Shown: piece by piece, positions 35,344-46,249 of the stretch
Numbering within the stretch: the first letter of the stretch is position 1
Layout of the letters: each line of letters begins with the position of its first letter
Assembly: GCA_018398585.1 (NCBI GenBank)
Contig: JAGTTD010000010.1
Location: 4,481,501 to 4,545,500 of the forward strand
DNA from: Simmondsia chinensis
Lineage: Eukaryota; Streptophyta; Magnoliopsida; Caryophyllales; Simmondsiaceae
Length of the DNA: 64,000 nt
Direction: 5' to 3'
Program-made: the position numbers and the translations under genes
The notes under the pieces: model-generated
What the model was told of the DNA's origin: nothing
What the model saw: the letters and a program-made list of their open reading frames with translations, nothing else
The model's database searches: none

Positions 35344-35421
35344 AACATCTCTATCTCCTCGCCCCCATTATTTCCCTCCCGTTTTCACTCTCTCTCCCCT
35401 CTGCATTATCATTTTGTGCAG

Positions 35422-38400
35422 GTGTGTTTTAAGTCATTAGTGGTGTATTATTAATCATACACCGTGTATGATTGGTTTAAATGGTGTGAAATCATTTTCT
35501 CTTGGTGTGTTTCAAATCATTTGTGGTGTATGATCAATCATACACCATGTATGATTGGTCTAAATGGTGTAAAATCATCTTTTTTATGTGTGTTTCTAGT
35601 GATAAGTGGTGTACGTTTAACCATACACCGTGTGTGATAGGTTTTAACGGTGTAAAATTAACTTGTGTTAGTGTGTGTTAAGTAATTAGGGGTGTATGAT
35701 CAATTATACACCGTGTATGATTGCTTTTAATGGCGTAAAACCAACCAGTTTATGTGTGTTTCTACTGATAAGTGGCGTATGTTTAACCATACACCGTGTA
35801 TTATAAGTTTTAACGGTGTAAAATCAACTTGTGTTAGTGTGTGTTAGGTCATTAGTGGTGTATGATTAATCATATACCATGTATGATTAATCATACACCG
35901 TGTATGATTGCTTTTAATAGTGTAAAATCAACTTGTCTAGGTATGTTTCAAGTAAATAGTGGTGTATGATTGCTTTTAATGTTGTAAAACCAACTAGTTT
36001 ATCTGTGTTTCTACTGATTAGTGGTGTATGTTTAATCATACACCGTGTATGATAAGTTTTAATGGTGTAAAATCAACTTGTGTTAGTGTGTTTTAAGTCA
36101 TTAGTGGTGTATGATTACTTTTAATAGTGTAAAACCAACTTGTCTAGGTGTGTTTCAAGTAAATAGTGGTGTATGATCAATCATACACCGTGTATGATTG
36201 CTTTTAATAGTGTAAAACCAACTAGTTTATGTGTGTTTCTACTGATTAGTGGTGTATGTTTAACCATACACCATATATGATAGGTTTTAACGGTATAAAA
36301 TCAACTTGTGTTAGTGTGTGTTAAGTAAACAGTGGTGTATGATTAATCATACACCGTGTATGTTTGGTTTTAATGGTGTAAAATCAACTTATGTTAGTGT
36401 GTGTTAAGTAAACAGTGGTGTATGATTAATTATACACCGTGTATGATTGGTTTTAATGGCGTAAAACCAACTTGTGTAGATGTATTTTAAGGAATTAGTG
36501 GTGTATGATCAATCATATACGGAGTATAATTAGTTTTAATGGTGTAAAATCAACTTGTGTTTGTGTGTATTAAGTAATTAGTAGTGTATGATCAATCATA
36601 CACCGTGTATGATAGGTTTTAATTGTATAAAATCAACTTGTTTATGTGTGTTTCTAGTGATTAGTAGTGTATGTTTAACCATACACTGTGTATGATAGGT
36701 TTTAACGGTGTAAAATGAATTTATGTTAGTGTGTGTTAAGTAAACAGTGGTATATGATTAATCATACACAGTGTATGATTGGTTTTAATGGTGTAAAATT
36801 AAATTGTTTTAGTGTCTTTCAAGTCATTAGTGGTGTATGATCAAGCATACACCGTGTATGATTGGTCTAAATGCTGTGAAATCAACTTGTTTATGTGTGT
36901 TTGTAGTGATTAGTGGTGTACGTTTAACTATACACCATGTATGATAGGTTTTAACTGTGTAAAATCAACTTATGTTAGTGTGTGTTAAGTAAACAGTGGT
37001 GTATGATTAATCACACACAGCATATGATTGGTTTTAATGGTGTAAAATCAACTTGTTTTAGTGTCTTTCAAGTCATTAGTGGTGTATGATCAACGATACA
37101 CCGTGTATGATTGGTCTAAATGATGTGAAATCAACTTGTTTATGTGTGTTTCTAGCGATTAGTGGTGTATGTTTAACCATACACCGTGTATGATAGGTTT
37201 TAACGGTGTAAAATTAACTTGTGTTAGTGTGTGTTAAGTAAACAGTGGTGTATGATTAGTGGTCTAAATGGTGTGAAATCAAGTTGTTTATGTGTGTTTC
37301 TAGTGATTAGAGGTGTATGTATAACCATACACCATGTATTATAGGTTTTAACTGTATAAAATCAATCATACACCGTGTATGATAGGTCTAAATGGTGCGA
37401 AATCAACTTGTTTATATGTGTTTCTAGTGATTAGAGTTGTATGTATGACCATACACCATGTATGATAGGTTTTAACTGTACAAAATCAACTTATGTTAGT
37501 GTGTGTTAAGTAAACAGTAGTGTATGATTAATCATACAACGTGTATGATTGGTTTTACTGGTGTAAAATCAACTTGTTTTAGTGTCTTTCAAGTCATTAG
37601 TGGTGTACGATCAATCATACACCGTGTATGATTGGTCTAAATAGTGCGAAATCAACTTGTTTATGCGTGTTTCTAGTTATTAGAGGTGTATGTTTAACCA
37701 TACCATGTATGATAGGTTTTAACTGTGTAAAATTAACTTATGTTAGTGTGTGTTAAGTAAACAGTGGTATATGATTAATCATACACCGTGTATGATTTGC
37801 CAAAATGGTACGAAATCAATTTGTTTATGTGTGTTTCTAGTGATTGGTGGTGTATGTTTAACCATACACCGTGCGTGATAGGTTTTCACGGTGTAAAATC
37901 AACTTGTGTTAGTGTATGTTAAGTAATTAGTGGTGTCTGATCAATCATACACCGTGTATAATTGCTTTTAATGGTGTAAAACCAACCAGTTTATTTGTGT
38001 TTCTACTTATTAGTTATGTATTTTTGACCATACACCGTGTATGATAGGTTTTAATGGTGTAAAATCAACTTGTGTTAGTGTGTGTAAAGTCATTGGTGGC
38101 GTATGATTAATCATACACCGTGTATGATTGCTTTTAATAGTGTAAAACCAACTTGTCTAGGTGTGTTTCAAGTAAATAGTGGTGTATGATCAATCAAACA
38201 CCGTGTATGATTGCTTTTAATGTTGTAAAACCAACTAGTTTATGTGTGTTTCTACTGATTAGTGGTGTATGTTTAATCATACATCGTGCATGATGGGTTT
38301 TAATGGTGTAAAATCAACCTGTGTTAGTGTGTTTTAAGTCATTAGTAGTGTATGATTAATCATACACCGTATATGATTGCTTTTAATGGTGTAAAATCAA

Positions 38401-40280
38401 CTAGTTTATGTGTGTTTCTACTGATTAGTGGTGTATGTTTAACCATACACCATGTATGATAGGTTTTAACGGTGTAAAATCAACTTGTGTTAGTGTGTGT
38501 TAAGGCATTAATGGTGTATGATTAATCATACACCGTGTATGATTACTTTTAATAGTATAAAACCAACTTGTCTAGGTGTGTTTCAAGTAAATAGTGGTAT
38601 ATGATCAATCATACACCGTATATGATTGCTTTTAATGTTGTAAAACCAACTAGTTTATGTGTGTTTCTACTGATTAGTGGTGTATGTTTAATCATACACC
38701 GTGTATGATAGGTTATAATGGTGTAAAATCAACTTGTGTTAGTGTGTTTTAAGTCATTAGTGGTGTATGATTAATCATACACCATGTATGATTGGTTTTA
38801 ATAGTGTAAAACCAACTTATCTAGGTGTGTTTCAAGTAAATAGTGGTGTATGATCAATCATACGCCATGTATAATTGCTTTTAATGGTGTAAAATCAACT
38901 AGTTTATGTGTGTTTCTACTGATTCGTGGTGTATGTTTAACCATACACCGTGTATCATAGGTTTTAACGGTGTAAAATCAACTTGTGTTAGTGTGTGTTA
39001 AGTCATTAGTGGTGTATGATTAATCATACACCGTGTATGATTGCTTTTAATAGTGTAAAACCAACTTTTCTAGGTGTGTTTCAAGTAAATAGTCGTGTAT
39101 GATCAATCATACACCGTGTATGATAGGTTTTAATGTTGTAAAACCAACTAGTTTATGTGTGTTTCTACTGATTAGTGGTGTATGTTTAATCATACACAGT
39201 GTTTGATAGGTTTTAATGGTGTAAAATCAACTTGTGTTAGTGTGTTTTAAGTCATTAGTGGTGTATGATTAATCATACACCGTGTATGATTGCTTTTAAT
39301 AGTGTAAAACCAACTTGTCTAGGTATGTTTCATACACCGTGTATGATTGCTTTTAATAGTGTAAAACCAACTTGTCTAGGTATGTTTCAAGTAAATAGTG
39401 GTGTATGATCAATCATACACCGTGTATGGTTGCTTTTAATGGTGAAAACCAACTAGTTTATGTGTGTTTCTATTGATTAGTGGTGTATGTTTAACCATAC
39501 ACCGTATATGATAGGTTTTAACGGTGCAAAATTAACTTGTGTTAGTGTGTGTTAAGTAAACAGCTGTGTATGATTGGTTTTAATGGTGTAAAATCGACTT
39601 ATGTTAGTGTGTGTTAAGTAAACAGTGGTGTATGATTAATCATACACGGTGTATGATTAATCATACACCGTGTATGATTGGTTTTAATGGTGTAAAATCA
39701 ATTTGTGTTTATGTGCGTTAAGTAATTAGTGGTGTATGATCAATCATACACCGTGTATGATAGGTTTTAATGGTATAAAATCAACTTTATTATGTGTGTT
39801 TTAGTGATTAGTGGTGTATGTTTAACCATACACTGTGTATGATAGGTTTTAACGGTATAAAATCAACTTGTGTTAGTGTATTTTAAGTCATTTGTTGTGT
39901 ATGATTAATCATACACCGTGTATGATAGGTTTTAACGGTGTAAAATCAACTTGTGTTAGTGTGTGTTAAGTAAATAGTGGTGTATGATTAATCATACACC
40001 GTGTATGATAAGTTTTAATAGTGTAAAATCAACTTATTTTAGTATGTGTTAAGTAAACAGTGGTGTATGATTAATCATACATCGTGCATGATTGCTTTTA
40101 ATGGTGTAAAATCAACTTGTGTTGGTGTGTTATAAGTAAACAGTGGTGTATAATTAGTCATATACCGTGTATGATTGGTTTTAATTGTGTGAAATCAACT
40201 TGTCTAGGTGTGTTTCAAGTCATTAGTAGTGTATGATTAATCATACGATGTGCATTGTTGGTTTTAATGGTGTATCATGG
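35422..40280 (+). repeat. Left ~83-bp tandem array (about 58 units), palindromic
   Basis: The unit is about 83 bp. Each has a near-palindrome such as GTGTATGATTAATCATACAC followed by CGTGTATGAT (a third arm), then a TTTTAATGGTGTAAAATCAA spacer and a GTGTGTTTMAAGTCATTAGTG phrase. Spacer variants (CTTGTCTAGGTG, CTAGTTTATGTG, CTTGTGTTAGTG) recur in order in many places, giving a trimeric higher-order repeat of about 249 bp (for example 38100-39300). Unit count is length divided by period. The array begins exactly at a strong donor (TGTGCAG/GTGTGT, 35421/35422) and ends shortly before the acceptor TTTTATTTTAG at 40320, so it is probably an intron. Confidence 0.93.
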
Positions 40281-40320
40281 GTTTAATCTTGGGTTTTGTG
40301 CTGTTTTTCTTTTATTTTAG

Positions 40321-42296
40321 ATGGCATTTGAGACACGCATGAGGAGCCGATCAGAAGTGGAGGTTGGTTTCATTTTCCCTAGGAGTCGCTGGAAATTCCT
40401 ACCGGTTAACCAGATGGGAATGTCAACCAAAGCTATAACGGAGATTAGGAAAACCTTGAAGGACGACGAATCCAAGGTTTGACACAGTATCCATATGAAT
40501 TATGTTGACTTTTTACTATTACATTTATGATCCTTTATTAACTAAAAGTGTTTTGCATTATAGCTTGCCCTTGTTTCAAATTACAATGTCGGGCATCTGC
40601 TCGAGCTGCGTGAGACTAATGTCGGCTTCTGGCATAGTCTGATTCACGTTGTCCTTCTCCACCAGGTGGCCAACCCAAATCCCGAGGAGTTATCATTCTT
40701 GTTTGGTGGGAATATTGTGCACCTCGGGAGGAGGGAATTTTGTATTATAATCGGCTTGAGATATGCCAGTGTAGAAGATGTACGCGGTGGTTCCAACAGG
40801 CTAATTGCCAAGTACGGCATGAGGGGGAGGATGAGTAGGCAGCAGCTGCTTGAAGCACGTAGTACCTGCTCCACTATGGAGGACCAGGTTAAGCTTGTTG
40901 TTGTCTACTTGGTCGAGGGTCTACTGTTCGCCAAACATAAGAGAACAACCATTGACCCAAACATCCTGGCCCTCGTGGACGACGTAGACTCTTTTAATAG
41001 TGTTGCTTGGGGATCCTTGAGCTGAAAATTCTTGGTGCGGAAACTCAAAGATTTCGTAGCAAAAAAGCAAGACGGTTTGGAAAAGACCTACTCCGTCCAA
41101 GGGTTCTACGATGTGGTTTCCAAATTTGCCATGGAAACCATTCCAGAACTGGCTAAGGTTGGGGTGGTGAGGATTGGCAATCAGTATGTTGAGCGGATCC
41201 TTAACTGGAAAATGGACAAAAGGGTTCGTACAGCGCTCCATTGTCAACACTGTTTGATCAGGTAATAATACAATATTTTGATACTATTTTACCATTAGTC
41301 GTTTGATATCAATTGCATTAGAATTACTATTTGGTACTTTTATTAACGTTCATATGATGTATCTTTCTTTGATCAGCGATTGAATGCCGAATTGATTAGA
41401 CTGACGAGTGCAGAAGCCAGTCAGCCTAATCTACAAGGCATTCCCATTGCTGAGGATGGTGAAATGGGAGTTCAAACTCATGATGGGGCAATGCCAGCAG
41501 ATTCAAACTTTGATCCAGAACCGTTGGCTACTCAACACCCCTTGCCCACATCCCACTACAAACCATCTATTACGTAAAAAAATTTGGCGTTTCAATCGGT
41601 AATCACAATTCGTTTTGTGTTTATACAATTGCATTTGTTCTTGTACGTATCATATTAGTTAAATGCAATTTTATGATGATTTAAAGGACATACTGTAGGT
41701 TATTGAGAGACTTGAAGCAATGGAGAAAGAAATGGAAAGCATGCGGCAAATAAACCTTCAATTTGAAAGCAAACTTGAAGAACAACAGCAACAGATCTAG
41801 TTAAATGAGAGCACTATTCAAGCGCAAAAGGATCTGTTGCAAGCATATGAACAAAGGTTTGAAGCTCATGAGGCTAAGATTCAGGAGCTTTCATACCGAT
41901 TGCCTCATGTCACAACTCCCCATCATTCTCCATCACCTTCATCTCCTTCATACCCTGTTGAAACTCCACAACAAGCAATTATTATTTTTCCTCCACATAC
42001 TGTGTAAGACACTACGAATCTTTGTTATTGTCCCAATTCAGTGAGTATGTTTTCATGCATGCTGAAATTCATTCACTTTGATATTTGTTCTGCCAACCCA
42101 GGGATGAGGGAAATGTCTTCAAGCAACCAATGTCAACATATTTGGATGACGATGCTTGCTTGGTGACAGTGTCTAAGACACTATGGGAATTGGAACACCA
42201 GAGGAGGGACCCCAAGCCAAACCCAAAATACAAAGGTGATGAATGGACTGCTGAGGGTAAGAGCAAACAGCAAAGGAGGACGGCTTCTCTACCATA
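40321..42296 (+). pseudogene. DUF1985 N-terminal and coiled-coil part of a MULE-borne DUF1985/Ulp1 gene, with nonsense codons
   Basis: It starts MAFETRMRSRSEVEVGF right after an acceptor. Exon 40321-40476 joins 40564 in frame. NPEELSFLFGGNIVHLGRRE and FCIIIGLRY are the DUF1985 core. The frame hits TGA at 41023-41025 (family members read Trp here), then continues openly (VRKLKDFVAKKQDGLEKTYS) to a donor at 41261. Later exons include 41377-41599 and 41699-42006 (coiled coil ERLEAMEKEMESMRQ ... QKDLLQAYEQRFEAHEAK with a TAG where Gln is expected), then 42085-42294. The phase across intron 41262-41376 does not fit cleanly. DUF1985 plus Ulp1 genes are typical MULE passengers. The N-terminal half is likely broken. 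Confidence 0.8.
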
Positions 42297-42419
42297 ACCG
42301 GTTCTGCCCTTAAATACATTCCAACCTCCCTCCAAATAACAACAAAAAGAGTTTGAAGTTTTTTACAAAAGTTTCTACGCAAAGGTTAAAAAGTGAGTGC
42401 GTAATAACACTATACTTTT

Positions 42420-42712
42420 TGATGGTGTATGATTAATCATACACCGTGTATGATTAATCATACACCGTGTATGATTGGTTTAAATGGTGTGAAATCATTC
42501 TCTGTTGTGTGTTTTATGTCATAAATGGTGTATGATCAACCATACACCGTGTATGATAGGTTTTAATGGTGTAAAATTAATTTGTGTAAGTGTGTTTCAA
42601 GTAATTAGTGGTGTAGGATCAATCATACACGGTGCATGCTAGGCTTTAATGGTGTGTAATCATGTTGTGTTGGTATGTTTTAAGTCACTAATGGTATATG
42701 ATTGATCATTTT
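42420..42712 (+). repeat. Small ~83-bp array in the intron before the Ulp1 exons
   Basis: About 3-4 units in the same orientation as the left array (GTGTATGATTAATCATACAC, then TGGTTTAAATGGTGTGAAAT). It runs up to the acceptor TTTTGCAG at 42709-42716 and so lies inside the gene. Confidence 0.9.
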
Positions 42713-42716
42713 GCAG

Positions 42717-43460
42717 GAAATGGATGTCATAATATATTATCTTATGCAGAAGAAACACGTATTGCCAGATAATTTTGATATGAGGGCAACATGTTCAAAC
42801 ACAATCATTGCTTCTCTATTGCGATCCATTTTCCTTGGCGTGCAGAACGGTGAAACAAAAATTGAAACAGCTTTCGATGATTGGGATTCGTTGATAATCA
42901 AGTTTCTTGTAGGGGACGACAAATATGGGGTACGATGCCATGACCTTGACAGGGTACACATGCCCATCAATCAAACTGGTCACCATTGGTTTCTTGCTGC
43001 CATCCATTTTATTGAATGGGGGATAAAGGTTTTTGATTCTCTGTACTCCGCAACAGCAAAGGGATCAAGGTTAGAGCATGTGGAGCCAATTGCAAGATTA
43101 CTTCCATATGCTCTTGAGAAGGTTGATGTTTGGGTCTTCAGGAAGGAGCTGTCTGAATTCAGAGGCAAACCTTTCCAAATCACCTACGAACCCGATTCAT
43201 GCCCACAACAAATGGGGTATGACATATATTACCTTGTATATTATTTATTATTCAATGGAAAAAAGTCAGTAATTATGTTACAATGAAGCCTAATATCCTA
43301 TTGTGTCATCTGTTTTATATTGAAATGCAGGTCAGATTGTGGCATGTTTGTCGTAAAGTTTATTGAATTTTTGCTTACAAATGGCCTCAGCATCTCCCAA
43401 TACACATACTTGTATAGTCATGGAAGAAAGAAACAGATGAAAATGTATACAAGTGAATAA
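42717..43460 (+). CDS. Ulp1-like SUMO protease (C48) catalytic domain of the MULE-borne gene
   Basis: Two exons, 42717-43216 and 43331-43460, join in phase (ATG-GG / G-TCA) to give 208 residues with no stop. The cysteine-protease set is complete: His in TGHHWFLAAI, Asp in KVFDSL, oxyanion Gln in SCPQQMG and nucleophile Cys in GSDCGMFVVKF. Enzymes of this family remove SUMO from lysines or process SUMO precursors; the targets of transposon versions are unknown. A poly(A)-signal-like AATAAAAT lies near 43683. The domain is open although the upstream part of the gene carries stops, so either it is young or a shorter product is made. Confidence 0.85.
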
Positions 43461-43909
43461 AATTATGTGATGTGTATATGTTATTGTACATTACCATAGG
43501 ATTTACACTGTAATCATTGTACTATGAAAAATAATCACTTTCACATGTATTGGTTAGTAAATTTGTTGAGGTTGCTATAGATATTTGTTCCATTACATGT
43601 ACTCAGTATAGTACGTGTTATACTTGCTTTAGATTTGTACCAATTGTAAATAGCGTCATTATAGGATGTATGTATTTTATCCAATAAAATACAAAATTGA
43701 TTTTACTTTGTCAGCTTTCATTCTTTCACTTTCTCTCTTCCATTTTCCCTTCTTAGAAGATCTCATCAGCCCTTCCATAGCTCAAACCAGAACTCACTTA
43801 TTCGTTCTAGATAAGATTCATGGCCCAACATGACAACAAATATAAGGGCATGATGCTCACTGGAAGATTTACAATTTGTGACAGGGCATCATGACCTCAT
43901 TACACCAGT
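43461..43909. other. 3' flank of the Ulp1 gene inside the MULE
   Basis: AT-rich, probably 3'UTR and terminator region (CCAATAAAATACAAAATTG near 43680-43698). No ORF of note. The orientation of the arrays switches from plus to minus across this gap. Confidence 0.5.
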
Positions 43910-45385
43910 ACAAAATTTTACACTATTAAAACTTATCATACATCTTGTATGATTGATCATGCATCACTAATTTCTTGAAAAACACCTATACGAGTTCATT
44001 TCACACCATTTAAACCTATCATATACAGTATATGATTGATCATACACTACTAATTACTTCAAACACATTAAAACAAGTTGATTTCACATCATTTAAACCT
44101 ATCATACACCGTGTATGATTGATCATACACCACTAATTACTTCAAAAACACCAAAACAATTTGATTTCACACCATTAAAACCTATCACATACCGTGGATG
44201 ATTGATTATACAACATTAATTACTTGAAACACATTAATACAAGTTCATTTCACACCATTTAAACCCAACATGGTGTATGATTGATCATACACCACTAATT
44301 ACTTAAAACACTTACACAAATTGATTTTACACCATTAAAACTTATCATACACCGTGTATGATCAATCATACACCACTAATTACTTGAAACACACCTATAC
44401 AAGTTCATTTCACACCCTTAAAACCCACATTACACCGTTTACGATTAATCATACACCACTAATTACTTCAAACACATTAAAGCAAGTTGATTTCACACCA
44501 TTTAAACCCATCATACACGGTGTATGATTGATCATACACCACTAATTACTTAAAATACACTTACACAAATTAATTTTACACCATTAAAACTTATCATATA
44601 TCGTGTATGATTGATCATACACCACTAAATACTTCAAAAACACCTACACAATTTGATTTCACACCAGTAAAACCTATCATACACCACTAATTACTTGAAA
44701 CACATTAATACAAGTTCATTTCACACCATTAAAACCTGTCATACACGGTGTATGATTGATCATACACCACTATTTACTTCAAACACATTAGTTGATTTCA
44801 CACCTTTTAAACCTATCATACACCGTGTATGATCGATCATATACCACTAATTACTTCAAAAACACCTACACAATTTGATTTCACACCATTAAAACCTATC
44901 ATACACCGTGTATGATTGATCATATACTACTAATTACTTGAAACACATTAATACAAGTTCATTTCACACCATTTAAACCCATCATTCACGGTGTATGAAT
45001 TATCATACAACCACTAATTACTTCAAAAACACCTACACAATTTGATTTTACACCATTAAAACTTATCATACACCGTATATGATCAATCATACACCACTAT
45101 TTACTCTAAAGACACTTACACAAATTGATTTTATACCATTAAGACAAATCATACACCATGTATGGTTGATCATACATCACTCATTACCTGAATCACACAT
45201 GTACAAGTTCATTTCACACCATTTAAACCTGTCATACACGGTGTATGATGGTTCATACGCCACTGATTACTTAAAACACACTTACACAAGTTGATTTCAC
45301 ACCATTAAAACCCATCATACATGGTGTATGATTGATCATACACTACTAGTTTCTTAAAACACACCTATACAAGTTGACTTCACAA
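43910..45385 (-). repeat. Central ~83-bp array (about 18 units), reverse orientation
   Basis: Units read ...CATTTAAACCTATCATACAC, CGTGTATGATTGATCATACACCACTAATTACTTCAAACACATTAAAACAAGTTGATTTCACAC, the reverse complement of the left array. It lies between the Ulp1 gene and the captured AGO exon. Confidence 0.92.
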
Positions 45386-45411
45386 AACTAATGATACTTT
45401 CTTGGAATCAC

Positions 45412-45595
45412 AGTGCCACCAGCATATTATGCGCATCTGGCAGCATTCCGAGCACATTACTATGTTGAAGAGGATGCAAATGAAAGTAGTTCTAGTAGTG
45501 GTGGTTGTGGGCCAGTGATAGTTGAGAGGCAGCGAGAGGTACGAGCACTTCCACGGATCAAGGAGAATGTCAAGGATGTGATATTTTACTGCTGA
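45412..45595 (+). pseudogene. Captured 3'-terminal exon of a plant ARGONAUTE gene
   Basis: After an intron-like TTTCTTGGAATCACAG, the frame reads VPPAYYAHLAAFRAHYYVEE, an acidic/Ser-rich linker and RALPRIKENVKDVIFYC then stop. That is the C-terminus of a plant AGO PIWI domain (AGO1/5/10-like). It includes the His of YYAHL, the last member of the PIWI catalytic set. It covers only the last ~60 codons. Arrays flank it on both sides, so the fragment sits inside the MULE, as in a Pack-MULE capture. It cannot make an AGO protein, but it could be a source of small RNAs against host AGO transcripts. Confidence 0.9.
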
Positions 45596-45640
45596 AGATA
45601 ATCGGTTCCTCAGCCATTTTATTTTGGTTTTTGGGACATG

Positions 45641-45844
45641 CAACGTTGTATTGAATGTGCGGTGCGGGTGGGTTCCTTAATTCTGTACTACATCTCAGCC
45701 GTTGATTTTGGGTCACAAACTAGAGAAAAACTCTTGTCATAACACCGAATCTCTTCTCATCCAACCCATTAATACACAATCAACGGCAGAGATGTAGTAC
45801 AAAACTGAGGAACTCGCTCGTGCTGCACAGACAACACAATGTTG
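45641..45844. mobile_element. 204-bp MITE just 3' of the AGO fragment
   Basis: The ~70-bp ends are inverted: CAACGTTGTATTGAATGTGC .. GTTCCTTAATTCTGTACTAC .. TCAGCCGTTGATT at the left against AATCAACGGCAGAGATGTAG .. GAGGAACTCGC .. GACAACACAATGTTG at the right. No certain TSD. It may have come with the AGO fragment as part of its 3' region. Confidence 0.75.
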
Positions 45845-46029
45845 AGACCGATAAGTGGATGCTTGGCATCATGGGCAACTCCTCCATTTATAGGCAAAAT
45901 CATAATCGTGGGGGAGGGGTAGGATAAAATAGGTGGTAGTTGAGGTCATTAAATGTCTTGCTCGAGTGTTAATTATGACCCCTGCACTTTCAATTTTCAA
46001 ACCCCAACTACTCCAACCGGTTCTCCTCC

Positions 46030-46135
46030 ATTTAAAGCAGTCATACATCATGTATGATAGATCATACACCATCAGATACTTAAAACACACAAACAGAAGT
46101 TGACATTACACCATTTAAACCAACCTTATAAATGT
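46030..46135 (-). repeat. Single array unit downstream of MURA
   Basis: TCATACATCATGTATGATAG and ATCATACACCATCAGATACT, then CACATTACACCATTTAAACC, match the reverse-oriented unit, about one copy. Confidence 0.8.
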
Positions 46136-46249
46136 CAATGTGTTATGGATAATACACAACTGTCATTAATAATGCACGTCTATTAATAGTACACAATTTC
46201 ACCGATATTAATAGTAATTATACTGTAAAAAAAAAAAGATAAACGTAAG

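Noticed and set aside
40644..43183. Minus-strand ORFs opposite the DUF1985/Ulp1 gene
   Set aside because: Shadows; the plus strand has the splice signals, DUF1985 core and complete Ulp1 catalytic set.
45380..45643. Minus-strand ORF over the AGO fragment
   Set aside because: Antisense shadow; the plus frame gives a clear AGO C-terminus.
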